64,000 bases of DNA, from contig CM040744.1 in assembly GCA_022829145.1 (NCBI GenBank), forward strand, positions 1,178,001 to 1,242,000, in the 5' to 3' direction. This stretch comes from Albula goreensis (Eukaryota; Chordata; Actinopteri; Albuliformes; Albulidae). The notes beneath the pieces were generated by a model, which was not told the DNA's origin, searched no databases, and worked only from the letters and a program-made list of their open reading frames with translations. The first letter of the stretch is position 1, and each line of letters opens with the position of its first letter. Shown here piece by piece: positions 46,901 through 60,867 of this stretch. The position numbers were made by a program, and so were the translations under genes.

Positions 46901-48985
46901 GGACAGCGTGGTCTAACGAGCGATGGAGTATAGAGATGATCTACAGCAGCATCAGTGAGTGTGGAGGCTTAGATGGATCATGTGACGAAAGTGGGGAGGG
47001 GGCGGGGTTAAAACCGACGCTGTTGAAGGAAAGGCTCGACACACAGTGTCTGTGTATGCATGCAGAATTATTCAAAACGGAGAGAAGGATGTAGGAGATC
47101 TGGAGTTTGGGGGGCTTTCAAGGGAATGTGCATTTGCTCTGTGTGATGATTAGGTGTTTGTGTGTGTGTGTGTGGAGGGGGAGACTTGAGGAGGGGAGAG
47201 AGTCCCTGTGACACATTCCCCACTGAGCAAAAGGAATATGAGCATGGATTTTTGCCTCTCCACCTGTGTGCAGGCCCAGCACGCTGTGATTTACTCTGTG
47301 CAGGTATGCAGATGCAGATTTTGTATTTTTTTTTTTTTGGGGGGGTTCTTCCCACCCAAGCTCAGCCAAACTGTTTAGACCACAGCAGTGAGTTGTGCTG
47401 ACTGACTGAGAAATGGACTGCCTTGACAGTTGACAACCAGCCCTTGTTTCTTTCCCCACCGCTAAATGCACTATAAGTTCCAAGCTGGTATCACAGGATG
47501 TTGAAGTTAGTTACACTCTTACTTCGTGCATTGCGAGGAGCCCGGCTCACCAGCAGTGGCCGCTAGAGAGCGCCGTGCCCGATAAGCTTAGCTGGGGCTT
47601 ACCCCCTACCGTCCTCTGGCAAGGCTGAGACGATCGGCACCATGCAAACGCGGACCTCTGGCCATTTCCAGTTATGGTATGGCTGGATCTCGAACACCCA
47701 GTCACAGGGCTCACTTCTGCTTCCCGAAAAACCGTCTTTACTCCGTGAACCACCTCAGGGACCCCAATTTAGATTCTTAAAACCCCCATCCCCGACTACC
47801 CCTCCACCCCCTAGCATAACCTGGGATAGCTTGCCTACCCAGACACTGCTTCTGTAAGTTAGATTGCCAATTATTTGTACAAGGGTCATTTTAATATGAT
47901 GTATCCAGGTAAGCCACTGGCAGAGAAATCCTCCTCACCAAAAAGTCACATTTTCCGGAAATTATATGTACTTAATTACATTGCCTTACATTGTATAAAA
48001 CAAGTTTCAGTCTAACACTGTTTTGAATAAACTTCATTAGTGTCAGCCCTGAAACATCAGTGATGCTGACGAAGCAGAGATAGTGACACAAACTTTCTGT
48101 TCTTGTGTCAAATTAAAAATATAGCAAAAAGGTGTTATTTTTAATCTTATCGATGACATGTGAGATATATGCCTTTATTCATTTTGAGTGGCTAAATGTT
48201 TTTTTTTTAGTGTGAAATAGCCTGTTCTATGCAATGTGTCTGGCTGTTTTCCAGTTGCGGTTTGCTTCACAGTACTGAAACCACAGAATTAGAGGAAGGT
48301 GTGGCTTTGCCTCTACTTTTTAAAAGCATAAGAAGTTTTACACCACAGGGGTGAAAGTCATTATCGTGTGTTGTTACATCATTATAACCATGTTATTATT
48401 AGTGAGTACCCTCCATTTTATCCTGTGGATTTAGCATTTAAGTAATTTTTTTCTTTAAATATAAACCTCCACAAGAACACACAAAAACCAAGACGAGGTG
48501 ACACATCTGTAGCTGTTTTCATGTGAAATTCTTCCTTGAGAGACAACGGAGCTGGTGAATTTTCCGAGCTGTCCTTTACGCTGAAGTGAATCACACACGG
48601 CAAGTTATTTTTGGGGGAAGGTGTTGTTCCCTGATGGCGAGGGGAACATGGCTGCTGGGATGAGTCATTTCACACAGAGATGGGCGTCACGCACCCCCCA
48701 GGGACTGCTTGCGGGGTGTGGGGGGGGGCTTTGGGGAGGGACAGGACCCCAAAGTGACAGGGTTAGGGTACTTGATTGGTCCCATCATATGTCAGCGAGA
48801 TAGAAATATTGCATGCATGGGTGTATGAGAATGAGTGTTTGTGTGAGTGACCATGTGTATGTGTGAGTGAGTGTGTGTGGTGTGTATGTCTGTGTATGTG
48901 TGAGAGTGAGTGTATAAGACTGTGTGTGTGTGTGTGTGTGTGTGAGTGTGTGTGAGTGTGAGAGTGAGTGTGTAAGACAGTGACT

Positions 48986-49029
<44 letters not shown>

Positions 49030-52000
49030 TAGTGAGTGTGTGTGTATGGCTGTGTATAAGTGAGAGTGAGTGAATGTGTGTGACAGAGAGTGAGTATATG
49101 TGTTTGTGTGTCTCTCTCTCTCTTTGAATTAAATACACTGCAGCAGTTGCAGGATGAGAAGGTTAAAAAACCATCTCTGGAGAAAATGCAAATGGCATCC
49201 TCTCTTGGCAGGGGGAAGCATTTTTCCCTGCTAATGAAAGGACAAGCCACAGCCTGCTACTGACCCAGCCCGCTGCAGCAGTTCCACCTCACCCAAACCC
49301 CCCCCAACCCCCCACGCCCTCACTTCCTGTTGATATCAGTGTTTTGTCTTCCATATCATACTGATTGGGCATTGTTTTACACTGAGCAGACTTGGCCTTC
49401 AGTGTATATTAATTTGCTGAATTTTGTATCTCATTCATAGCAACACCATTTTCTTTTAAAGTCTGTCTCGGTCTAATTTTTGCCATCATTTTTACCCTCG
49501 AAAAAGGTTGATAATTAAATTAAACTCAGCTGAGTTGTTTGCAAGGACAAAATGTGCTCCTTCAGAATTTAAACATGGCCTTATCAAAGCTGATGTCATC
49601 CTTTGCAAGTTGCTGTGTATAGCCAAGGCCAGCTGATATTAAAATTCAATCATACTTTTAAAATAACTGCCAAATCTCAGTTAATAAAGACAGCTTAATT
49701 TAATACACAGTGGTAACCCGGTTCCAAAATAAAATGCATGCGAGAAAAAAGTTGACTGCAGATGTTTTGGGTCAATAGACCCTCCGCAGTGCATTTTCTT
49801 TTCAGTATGCAGTCACCGCGCCGTGTTAAAACGGTTTTTAATGAGCGCATGAATTTTTTTCTGGGCCTGGTACCATTTGCATGCATGAGGTGCAACAGCC
49901 GGGAGGTGAATCAATAGGGACCTACGATTTGCAGGCAGTGCGTGCGGCCGCGGTGTCTGTCGGAGGAAAACAAATCTCTCCTCTCCTCCTCATCCTCAGT
50001 CACAGGTTGTTTAGCCGTAAAGCGCCGGGGGGGTGATGTTGACAGAAGCAATTTAATGTCTGCGCCCACCCTCCTGAGGTTTCCACAGCGGTTTAATGAA
50101 GACTCCAATATAGAACACATTTATTACTTTGATTAACCTTCAAGACATAGTAATAACAATGAAAATATCAAAAACAATAATATCAGTAAAAAAAGGAACA
50201 ATAGCAACAGTAAATACTACTTATGTATTCTTATTGGTGTTTATTAATAATAATACCAACAACAATAATACAGTGATAAGAAATTAAACAAATGACAATC
50301 GTGATCATAAACGAGAACAAGAAGCAGAAGAATCATTGTTATCATATATTATAACTGTCAACATTTTGTTATGTCATTGCCTCGGATAAGATCATAGGCT
50401 GAAATCTTGCAAATGGAAGAGGGAACTGTGGGCAAGATTGAGTTTTATTTACTTTTTGTTGAGCCTGCCTGCTTTTGTTTTCAGATGATCCTCAAACAGG
50501 GATTGTTTAACCTGTGGTATGTAGATTAGCCAATATCCGGTGTCTGCATGGCAGAAAACCTGTCTCCAAAAAAAACAACTAGGCCATCTGCTATTTTATT
50601 AAAGCTGGATTTGTTTGGTCCAGAAAAGTTTCCATGAGTCGTCATTTATTATAGGAGAACCACCAGAGAAATGTTCTGCTCTGAACAGCTGCTTAAAATT
50701 GTAGTCTTGTCCACACAAGAATATGATTGGTCAGAAGTTGTGATTGACCATTGATTATTAGCAATGGACATCCCTGACCTCGGGTGGCGCTGTGGCACAG
50801 CAGAGACAGGTATTTGTCAGTCAGAGTTATGATGTCATAATTAATGAGCCGGACAATTGAGGATACTTCAATCATAATAAGTCTTTCTCATTGAGGAATC
50901 GGACAAGTATGGCAGAGTGAGATATTAGCACCTTAAAGGCTAATTCTCCAAATTCAGCAAGTCATTGAAATGTTAGTCTGAGACCTGAGTGCAGTTGCAC
51001 CGGCAAAGAACAGTAATATCAGAAATGAGGTATTATGGGTAGGTAATAAAATAAGATGGATTGGGTGTGCCCGTTGAGATGAATGGACAAATTCATTTTT
51101 GCAGAGGGGGCGGCCATTTTGGAGTGGTTCAGTTGAATCTGGGTTAAAGCATTAAGTGACGGGGCTGTTGGTCAGGCCCCAGACTATGTAAGAGATGTGA
51201 TTGCAGGACCTACTTGGCCATTTGCAATGTAAAATAGGCCAGGAATAAGATTTGCTGGAGCAGAAAAATCATATTACTTTGGTCATTATTTTGGTACCAA
51301 GCGGCTAGCTCGGCTGGCTAAAAAAGATTTATTGCATGCACATTGCGTTAGAAAGTAAGAGAATTTTTTCTTACATCAAAAATGTAAAAGTAAAACCAAC
51401 AATAATGACCCAATGATAAAAAAAACAATCAAACAGGAGTGTTTTTTTGTACATGTCCAGTGATTGGTTCACAGTCAGTGACTGACAGCTGACATCATGT
51501 GGTGGCCCCGCCCATTATATGGCCATATGTTAGACTGCGTCTTAACACTTAAGTTTCCTCCCAGTTTACAGTCAGGATCTATGGAGCTTAGAGGTGCCTA
51601 AAGTCAATATATACTTGTGATATATACTTGTATACCCTGATGCCTGCTGCCACACCAGACTCTCATCTGTTTTCAAATTTTCTCTTAAGCAGCCTGGAGG
51701 AGCTATAGTTGACCTGCGCATAGATCTATAGCACTTGCACATTTATATATTTATTTCACTCAAAACAGTTTAAAATGTAGAACGGAACATTAACTGAAAT
51801 TTACATTAATTTTCATAAATGACATATCTATCTGGGAAACCTTGATCCATTTGAAGCAGTGCAATAAAGTTAATGAAGCCTCACTTTCAGGCTTCATTGA
51901 ATCAATTAAGCTTCTCATACTGACTTATTTCTTTCCTTTCTTAATGAATCCCACCATCCTCCCTCTTCTGCATTTAATCTGCCCGGCCATGTTACTTTTT

Positions 52001-53100
52001 ATATGATGGCTGCATAAAAGTGACGTTCAGTATCGATGTGAATTGGATGGGTGGGCGCCAGTGGTGAATAGGGCAGTCTCACTGGCAGTGCCAGGCTGGT
52101 TACTCCGCGGTTTGCCATGCGATCATGCCCGCCATGTGATACCCACCGAGCGGGCGCGTACCGTCCTGGTGGACGTTCCTAGCGACTCTGTCACTTCGGA
52201 TAAAAACGTCCCGATTAACGGTTTCCCCCGGCAACCCGCAAAGCGCAAATCATCGGATGACAGGGATCCAGATCCCTGCCACATGGATCTCCGTTAAGGT
52301 CATGTTCTGCCTTTTATCTTGTTTCATTTATCCAGGAGAACAGGGCATTGGTGTATTGCATCTCTTTGCAATGGGAGACCAGGAGGATAAACCGTGAAAC
52401 AGGTTCACTGTTTATCTGTCTAACGCTAGTAAATAAAGTTAAGAAAATGTGTCTTTCCTGTTCATGAATCTAGCTGTAAATCAAACTAATTATTCAACTA
52501 ACTGAACCTAGTTGTTTAAAATTTCAGTTTGTCAACGGATTTGTAATGATTTTAAAACCAGCAGATAAACAGTGGCTCCATAACTAGCCTCAGCTCTCTG
52601 ATTCAGCTTCGAGAACACACGTATTGTTTTTGATATTATTTATTACATTTTTTGGGAATATACGTCTAATTGGCGTTCAGATCTCTGGCATACTGAGGAA
52701 AGATAGCTATGTTTGGTTTGGTCACATCCACAGCGACAAATTTATACTCGAAATAAAAACTGTCCTAAAAAATCTTTTAAACTAATCTATTTTATACTCA
52801 AAATGTCTAATGGATTTTCGCTGATACGCATGTAAATCATGCATTCTATGTATTATGTTGGAGGAAGACAAAGGTAGGACATGCCCTTAAGCCCTGCCAT
52901 ATTTAATACTGGTAATGTTAAATGATAATGCGGTAGCAATCACGACCTTGACAAAAAGCCATGTAATCCAATAGTAATGTCTCCTCTGATCTTACCTGGT
53001 CACTGCATGTGTCATTGATGGCGCGCTCTTTAAGCCTTTGCAAGAATAGAGAAGTTCAGTTACGCTAACCATGAAACTGAGGGAAACTGCATTTTTTTTG
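43913..53100. other. intergenic or long-intron region, no coding exon recognised
   Basis: Contains a CpG-containing block at about 45930-46180 (cgctgcgctcgcgctgacgc), a GT-rich complex microsatellite at 48822-49125 and a possibly conserved non-coding block at 49915-50135. The rest is AT-rich sequence with no coding signal. Confidence 0.45.
48822..49125. repeat. complex (GT)n/(GAGT)n microsatellite
   Basis: About 300 bp of interrupted TG, GAGTG and GAGA repeats. The long His/Thr/Ser minus-strand frames across it are repeat artefacts. Confidence 0.9.
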
Positions 53101-53690
53101 GACTTGTTTTTTTTTTCTCTGCTGTCCATGCTGTTTTGTGCTCTCTGTCTCCATCCCTCTCTCTGTCTCTCCTAATTGCTGAGAATGATTGAGGTGAATT
53201 GCGGGGGAAGAGTTGTTTCTGGCTTGTTAAAACGTTTCTCTTTCAGAGTGTTATCGCTGCAGTTTAGGAGTGTCGCTCTTTGTCTCTCTTGCCCCCTCTC
53301 TCTCTTTCTCTTTCCCTGCCCGTCCTCCTTCTCTCATGGTCTCTTTCTCCCTCTTCCTCTCTTTTTCACACCCTCTCTCATCCATCTCTCCCCCCTCTCT
53401 CTCTCTCTTTCTAACATATACCTCTCCTCATCTCCCCTCTGTCTTTCTCTGTCTCTCTCAATTGCCGGGAATGATTGATAGCGGTTGGGGACGAGATTTT
53501 TCAGGCTTGAGAAAATGTTATTCTTCTGGCTAAGTGTAATTTTTTTTCTCTTTCTCTTTCTGTCACTGTCTCTCCCTCTTTCTCCATCTCCCTCCTTCCC
53601 TCCCTCTTGCTCTCTCTCTCTCTCCCCCTCCCTCGCTCTCCCTCTCTTAATTGCAGGAGTGATAAATAGCGTTAGTGTCACTCAGCCAGG
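53100..53690 (+). repeat. pyrimidine-rich array with three copies of an AATTGC-GGGAATGATTGA-type unit
   Basis: Three CT-rich tracts are each followed by a related unit: taattgctgagaatgattga (53172), caattgccgggaatgattga (53459) and taattgcaggagtgataaat (53648). The first two are followed by further similarity (g-ggggaagag or ggttggggacgag, then a ttctggct/ttcaggct motif). It looks like an old large-unit tandem duplication in which each unit includes a CT microsatellite. Confidence 0.65.
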
Positions 53691-54170
53691 CCGGCTGGCA
53701 GCGGTAACGGTGTTTAACAGTCATATTCTCAGTTACTCGATGGCTCCGCCTCGGCACTCCTCTCCACTCAACACTCCTGCATAAATTACTCGTTTTTTAA
53801 TTCACGCTCCACTGGTGTGAAAACGTACATGAGAGAGACTGAGAGACATATTAGAAACATGTTCCTCTTCTGGGAAAAAAAATCATAATTGCTTTTTTCT
53901 CTTTTGGAATTTGTATTAATTTGAGCTGTTGTACAAGTCTTTCTGGTATTTTTGTTTTTTTTATCGCTTCTCCTTTTTTCTCAAGTGAAAACAGACAAAG
54001 AATGAAGCATCTTTAACAGTTAACGATCCCCGTTAATAATCAACAGCCATTAGATCATGTGACTTCTACAGACAGTTTCATTTTCGTTCTAACTTATATT
54101 TTCAGGCCTTGTAATTAAAAGTACACTCTGGGCTTCAACTTGGAATCTGTTTTATGTAGATCTGAACCTG

Positions 54171-54597
54171 TAAACCTGCAGACACTGCGGCCCTCCAGGA
54201 CTGGAGTTAAACCTGCAGACACTGCAGACACTGCAGCCCTCCAGGACTGGAGTTAAACCTGCAGACACTGCGGCCCTCCAGGACTGGAGTTAAACCTGCA
54301 GACACTGCGGCCCTGCGGCCCCAGGACTGGAGTTAAACCTGCAGACACTGTGGCCCTCCAGGACTGGAGTTAAACCTGCAGACACTGCCCTCCAGGACTG
54401 GAGTTAAACCTGCAGACACTGCGGCCCTCCAGGACTGGAGTTAAACCTGCAGACACTGCGGCCTTCCAGGACTGGAGTTAAACCTGCAGACACTGCGGCC
54501 CTCAAGGGCTGGAGTTAAACCTGCAGACACTGCGGCCCTCCAGGACTGGAGTTAAACCTGCAGACACTGCAGCCCTCCAGGACGGGAGTTAAACTCA
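54171..54597 (+). repeat. 37-bp minisatellite, about 11 copies
   Basis: The monomer is made of aacctgcagacactgcggcc followed by ctccaggactggagtta. About eleven copies are visible, some with small insertions or deletions (for example near 54220 and 54311). The second half equals the tail of the palindromic teleost repeat family (ccctccaggactggag), suggesting its origin. Confidence 0.95.
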
Positions 54598-57500
54598 ACA
54601 GCCCTGGCCTACTACGGCTTCAGAGTTCCAGGCAAACATTTTGCTTCTTGCATATGCTCGTTGAGCCATGTCATGCCACCTGTGTTGGAGTAGCTCTCGT
54701 TCGGGGAGGTCCTGATCAGCCATTTCACATTATCAGACAAACTGCTCCATCTGTACCTACATGCATTATTGAGGATCCAAGAGCCCCATTTTACACCGTT
54801 CAACAGTGTCTGTTCCGTTTCCCCAGTCCCCCATTATCATGGCAGCATAAGGAGCTGGTTCATGGGGATACTCTTACATCAACCCAATACTGTCACCACC
54901 ATAATAAACACCTTGCATCTTCGATTTTCACAGAGTTTGCCACATAGAAAGCTTGTATCATGTGGTGTGTTCTTTAATCATTTCAGGGCTCTGTGACCAA
55001 TGAATTTCGTTTAAGAACTCGATGTCCCTTAAATGTAAGACCCGTAAGACTAATTTAATAAACCACGTGTTCTCGTTCTCTGAAAAGGTTGCCTTTTCGG
55101 AGACAAATCTTCATTTACGATTGCAGCTGTGCAATTGGTCATTTAAAATTGTTTTTCCCTTTTTTTTACCACTGGAACTGGCGGGGGCACATCTGCAGTT
55201 GGGGGATTTTGGAGCTTAACAGGGCCTGGGCGAGGGGGAGCAAAGGGTTGAGGGGACAGGGGTGTTTGATTCAGCTATTTGATCCAGTCAATCTGATGGA
55301 CAGGCCCTGGAGAAGAAGAATAATTGTTTCGATTTTTTTTTCCCTGTTTCCCTCATCTAAGGGCAAGGCTCTGCTTTTTTTAAACGTGCTCTGTTCTTTT
55401 GTTCCGTTTCATCATATTACTTACAGCAATGGAAATTTCTTCGCGCCGCCGTTGATGTTTCACTGCGTCTGTTGCGCAGGAAACTACATCACAGAGGAAT
55501 GGCAGACCTAGGCAGGCGGCCTGGGACACGTTTCTAATGCATTGAGCGTTTTTTTTTTTATTTAATCACCCCTTTTGGGGAAACAGAATAGAGCAGGCTC
55601 GCAAAGTTTGAATCTGGAGTTGGCTCCGGTGTCTTAACATGTCTTTGTTAGGTTCCTTTTTTATTAATATGGCCATTGATCAGTGTGTGGCACAAATCGT
55701 ATGTGAGCGTCCTGGTTTTGAAATCGGAGGCGGGAAAAACGGCGTAATATCAGATGCGTTCCTGAGCTGCCGACTGCATTCACTGAGTGACACATTGAAT
55801 TATCTTCTTTATTGGTTTCAAGGTTTCATGGCGGTATTGGATTTTTATTTTTTTCGTGTTTTTGCAAAGGAATTGCCTTGCTGTTTGCCAGCCTCTGCAA
55901 AAACGAAACTGAGATCTGTTTGGCTGCGGAAAAATGAAATTATACACTAAATGTGCATTTATAGTCAGCGGTTGTAATAATTCTGCAGTCCATTCTAATA
56001 TTTGTGAATGGAAAAAAAAATTATTCCATTGCTGTGGTGCTGAATTTCTGTAAGCGACTGTCCCATTTTTTCCCATCAGAATTCCCGAGTGCCGCCACAT
56101 TTACTTGCATTCATTAAAACAAGGTGAAATACTCATTTGAAATGAATTATGGGTAGCTTTGGAAGTCTCTGAGGCTCAGTTGAGCTGAAAAAAGGGACAG
56201 TTAGCAGGCATTAAAAAACCCAACAGGACACCCATGCCTTATAAATTGTTCCTGCCGCTATCAGATTTTCTTGCCAACAGATCTCAGAAAAATCTGAAGT
56301 CTCCCCCCTTCTTTTTCGGGCTTGTCATTGTTCCAGCCGACAGATTGTTACTAAGGTCGCACAGGAGATAATAAGTGTGGCTCGGCTTTCAGGTGAGCGG
56401 CAAGGTTTCAGTTCCCTCAAGATGCAAGGGCCACAACTCGAGGCTTTGCTAGCCTTTACTTGTTCCGGAAGAGAGGGAATAACAGCGTGAGAGAGAGCAT
56501 GAGAGAAAGCAGTCATCCTCTGATTTAACCTTTTGAAGGACAGCTTCTCGTGACATTCGCCAGAGCTTAATGATGTCCAAAAAGCTGCTCTGCCTGAGCG
56601 TGTTTGACAGTCCATCCACTGCGGGGGACTTCTGGGGTTTTTACAACTGTAACATGATTGAGGCATGGGCTCAGTGGGAGGTCCAATCAGATTCGAGCAG
56701 GAGCACAGCTGACTGTAACCAATGCGGATGGAATTGGAATCTTGCCCCTGTTCCGGTGTTGTCTGTATTCGCTGTGGTGGAACGTCCCCTTTGTTCTAGA
56801 ACACGGCATAACTCTATCTTAGCATTCCGCACTCTTGCGGTGTTCAACCCTTGCTTAAGGTGATGTTGCATGGATGTTCACAAGAGCGATGTTGATGCGT
56901 CCAGGGCTTTGGGTGTCCATAGTGTGAACTCGGGCCTTTGGATGTGTAACGTTCGCCTTTGGGTCCCGGGTCCAAATTTAGCTCGAGTTAGTATGAGTCA
57001 CGAACCATTCTAGAACATTTTTTAAAAAAAAACAAGTCTGATGAGAAGAGGCAATAATTTGGAGGGTTCAAAGTCAACAGGATTAAGATTCTGTCCTACA
57101 CTTCCCAGTACTTCACACTAATTACCTCTTTTGGCCTGCACAGGCATCTTCTCGCAGATTGCAGTTTCTGCTGTGTCTTTGCTAAATTCCTCCACTTCGC
57201 TGTGACTCCATTTTGATGTAAAGCAGTGGCATGCTGTTTAATATTCTATCATTGAGCGATCATATAGGTGTATCACCAGTCAGTCAGCATGATGACTGCA
57301 TGCCTTCAGTTAAAATGAGCCTTTTTTTTGATTGAAATAAGCGCGAATATTCATCCCTTCACATCTGCAGTCCCCTTAAATGTGTGTTTGTGTGTATGTA
57401 TGTATGTGTGGGTACTTCTTTGTTTGACAGTACAGTCCACTTAAGTTAGGGTTTTGATTTAATTGCGTGTGGTTTATTTTCAAATCCAAGGCCATCGCCT

Positions 57501-57884
57501 CATTAATAAATGGTGAAAGCTACACGGAAGGTTGCGGTCTGGGAAAATGCACGTGTGCTGGTGTCTTATGTCGTTTTTACCCCCTGCGCCATTTCCTCGC
57601 ACCAGAGTCCAATGTGTCACAGTATTGGCTAATTAGGCCAACCGCGGGCTGTGCTTGATTGGCCGAGGAGGAGATTATATAGCGAGGTCACTGGAGCGCG
57701 CACAGGAGGACCAGCAGTTTGTTGAATACCCATAATGCATTTCCAGGAAGGCCCAGAATGTCAGGACCCACCCAAAATTGCCCCTTCCATCTATCTCCCT
57801 TTGTCCACTGGCTTTCCTCCTGGTCATTGTCTTTCTCACATTTGTGAGGTACACCGGTACATCTGATACAACGAGCCTTTATTT

Positions 57885-57945
57885 TTATAATTCAATTTAA
57901 CCTTTATCTCACCAGGCCAGTCAATTAAGAGAAAATTCTTATGAT
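57885..57945. repeat. dispersed teleost repeat fragment
   Basis: The stretch ttcaatttaacctttatctc followed by accaggccagtcaattaaga matches a sequence that I recall as repeated in many fish genomes. Its class is not certain. Confidence 0.4.
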
Positions 57946-58344
57946 TAGGACGAGCTAGTGTGAGGCAGATGACCTTTTGAGCAGAGGTGGGGTATAAAAG
58001 TGTGTGAGAAGTAAAAAAAAAAAAAAAAAAATCAACATAAAAGCCACCTTTTGTGGAACACATCGGGAATGGCTTTTGGAAGTGAAGGATTCTCATTTGG
58101 CGAAGTACCTCGGTCAAGGGCAACCTCAGAGTTATAAGCTCAGCCCCTAACGCCCAATCTGGTTTTTAATGCTCCTGGATGTGTCTGTGGTGTTTTTATC
58201 ACTATCCCATAACCCTGCTCGTTGTTGTGGTGTGCCTTTCATGGAACATGATGATGTAGGTTTGCGTAATGGCGTTTGCTATTATTTGTGACACTAATGA
58301 CTTTGGTGTCATTACTGCTGCCATCCTAACCTTTTGCTATGTGC

Positions 58345-58392
58345 CTTGTAAATCGCACCGGATAAGAGTACCCACTAAGTATCGAAATGTAT
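58345..58392 (+). repeat. diverged SINE tail
   Basis: Reads cgcaccggataagagtaccc, then actaagtatcgaaatgta, a diverged form of the ggataagagcgtctgctaaa tail seen elsewhere in the window. Confidence 0.45.
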
Positions 58393-59577
58393 AACTACGT
58401 TTTATCGTATTGCTGATGAATATGATCCGGTCGGATGCTTGGCCTGGCTGGTGTGGTGTGCGGGCTGGAGTAGGTCCTAATGCTTAGAGTGAAAGTGGAC
58501 ACCTGGAAGCTGTTACCGACCAGCCAGTGGGCGGTGGGAAACCAGACTGTACCCTGGAAAACACATGTCCACTTTAGACCATTTAAAGCAGAAAATTATG
58601 GAGGTGTTTCAGTGCACGTTGAGGAGAAACTACATTAATTTAGTGTAAGAAAAAGAATGTTCCGGAACATTCTGGGCCACCGGACTGAGGTTTTGTGCAG
58701 CTGTGCTATCATCTGTGGTAAAGATATTATTAGATATTAGGTATTTTTCTGTTAGAGTTATGTGTGTATGTCCACTCTCGGCCTAGGCCTGTTTCTGGTG
58801 TATGCCTACTCTCTTTGTCCCCCCCTGGCTGTTCTAATCTTTGGCTCTGTGTGTGTTTTGGCCACACCTGTGCAAACACCACAGAGTGTCTCTAGAGTTT
58901 TCCGTGGAAGTGAAAAAAAAAAATTAAAGGAGACAAGCTGCGTAGGAGGGCGTGGCAGGAAGTGATGTCATTATGTCTTGTCACAAAGAGACCCTACATT
59001 CCCTCTGGTCACAGTGATGCTGACCAAGAAGCTTCTGGTTTAGCTTGTGTTGTTCTAGATTTATTGTTTTATATATCACGAGAAGGCAGAACTTCTTCTC
59101 TATATTTTCTTGATAAAATGGGACAGAAAATTGGTTATATTTGAAAAGAATTAATATTAAAATTTCTGTAGGCTCCTTCGGTTCAAAAAGGGGTTACACA
59201 AGGGATGAATTTGACACCCCCCAGCAGTCGTTGGCGCAATCTACCCCCACCCCGTCTTTACTAGCACTGAGAATATTACAGACACCGATCAAATTAAATG
59301 TTTTATTCCTCTTGGTGGTTGTAAAACGCCTTACCTACCATACAACAGCTGAGCCGGACTTTTTCTCTTAACAAAATATTGAGTGCTGTAAATCTGTAGA
59401 AGCTAGGCATTTAATATTTGATCTACTGTAAATGGAATATTCCTTGTCTTCTCTTGTTATTGTATTTGTATTATTCAAATTGTGTCTTGCAGCCTCCTCT
59501 TGTCCAGGTCACTCTTGAAAACTAAATATTTAATCCTAGTAGGTCTTATCTAATAAAACAAATTAATAGAGAGCGAG

Positions 59578-59579
<2 letters not shown>

Positions 59580-59616
<37 letters not shown>
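59580..59616. repeat. (GT)n microsatellite
   Basis: About 18 uninterrupted GT units. Confidence 0.95.
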
Positions 59617-59618
<2 letters not shown>

Positions 59619-60867
59619 GGGAAGGGGGTTACAGGTTCTATGTTCTTGGTTTTGCACATTGCGCTCTCTTCTGGGGAGAGTTTTTTTAAATCAAGTCCAG
59701 AAATGCTCTGTCAGTTAAGTTCAGTGTGGTCAATCAACATTTTTCCCTCGCTTTTACTTACAATTAAATAAGAGTGGCATGCCTTTGCTCTGCAAGACTC
59801 TTTTGGCAAGTTAATTTTCATGCAGAACACACCAGGCTGTTAGCGAAGACGATAAAAATGAACACTTGCATTTTAATTCTGCACCAAAGTTAAGGACAAA
59901 TGTTAATTCAATCCCAGTTACAGTGTTTACCAGAACAGATAATAACCCACCATTCCGCCCCCAAATAAAAAAGCACACCCTTATATGTTTTATGAGATTA
60001 GCTGGAATAAGGAAGCCAGTATCTGGTATGTTGAAAGGAGAGATTAGGCTTCTTTCAGTACTTTTAAACAGCAGAGCCCCTCTTAGACTCCTGTTTGTTA
60101 CTGTGGATAAGATGGACTTGTTTCTCTCCAGAATCTTCTCTGTCTCAGTCATGTCTCTTCTCTAAACTCCAGCCAGTCTGATAAACACATTTTGAAAGAC
60201 ATTTCACAAACTTGCGATGCGGCATTTTTCGCTTCTTATTTGCTTTTTTTTTTTTGCTTTGCTGTTTGTTTTGCTTCTCTTTACCCCCCCACCCTCGTTT
60301 CTGTTTTCATTTTCCTCTAATTTGGCCTTTACAAGCAAGTAAAAATACCTTTTTATAGATATTTTTTATAGGTATTTCACTTTTTCCCGTAGTTTTTCCT
60401 TGTATCCCTTCGAGGGACGAGTACTTCATCCTGACGCCAATCACAGCACCTCGTTATTGTGTTTTGTTTCTTTGTTTTTGTTTTGAAGCCATTGTAGGTT
60501 ACTCAGGCATTTCCCGTGTCAGGTAGTCTACTTTTTCCAGAACATAAAGGAATTTCTAAGGTGCCCTTGATTTGAAGGCGGTGAGTTTTAATGGCCTCCG
60601 GGGGGGTTTCTGGTTGGCCTACATGTGATTCATCAATATCTGGGACAACCCAAGGAGCTCACCGTCGAGGTCCAAAAAAGCGCTTCCAGCACAGGTAGAG
60701 AGGGGTGAGGAGCGGCGCATGCCACCGTGACTTTCGGATGACTTTGGGCCCTGATGTAGGCCGTTTCGGGGGCAAGGGGGGTCGTGGCGATTAGACGCTG
60801 TCTGTCTGGACTGTGGAAGAGACTGTCATAAACGGCTCCTCTGGGAAACACACTCACACAGTCTCAG

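Larger units (their letters stand above)
54600..60865. other. intergenic or long-intron region, no coding exon recognised
   Basis: Mostly AT-rich sequence. Segments at about 55480-55960 have few simple repeats and look possibly conserved. Dispersed-repeat pieces occur at 57885-57945 and 58345-58392, and a (GT)n run at 59580-59616. No frame resembles a known protein. Confidence 0.45.

Noticed and set aside
46789..47094. 101-codon frame with a gtgagtg donor inside, considered as an exon
   Set aside because: No conserved-looking peptide and only a weak acceptor; evidence insufficient.
48785..49250. Two long His/Thr/Ser-rich minus-strand frames (117 and 152 codons)
   Set aside because: Produced by the GT/GAGT microsatellite.
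52043..52297. 84-codon frame in a CpG-richer patch, considered as a coding exon
   Set aside because: No protein match, no convincing splice sites, and a ggataaaaacgtc motif suggests decayed SINE sequence.
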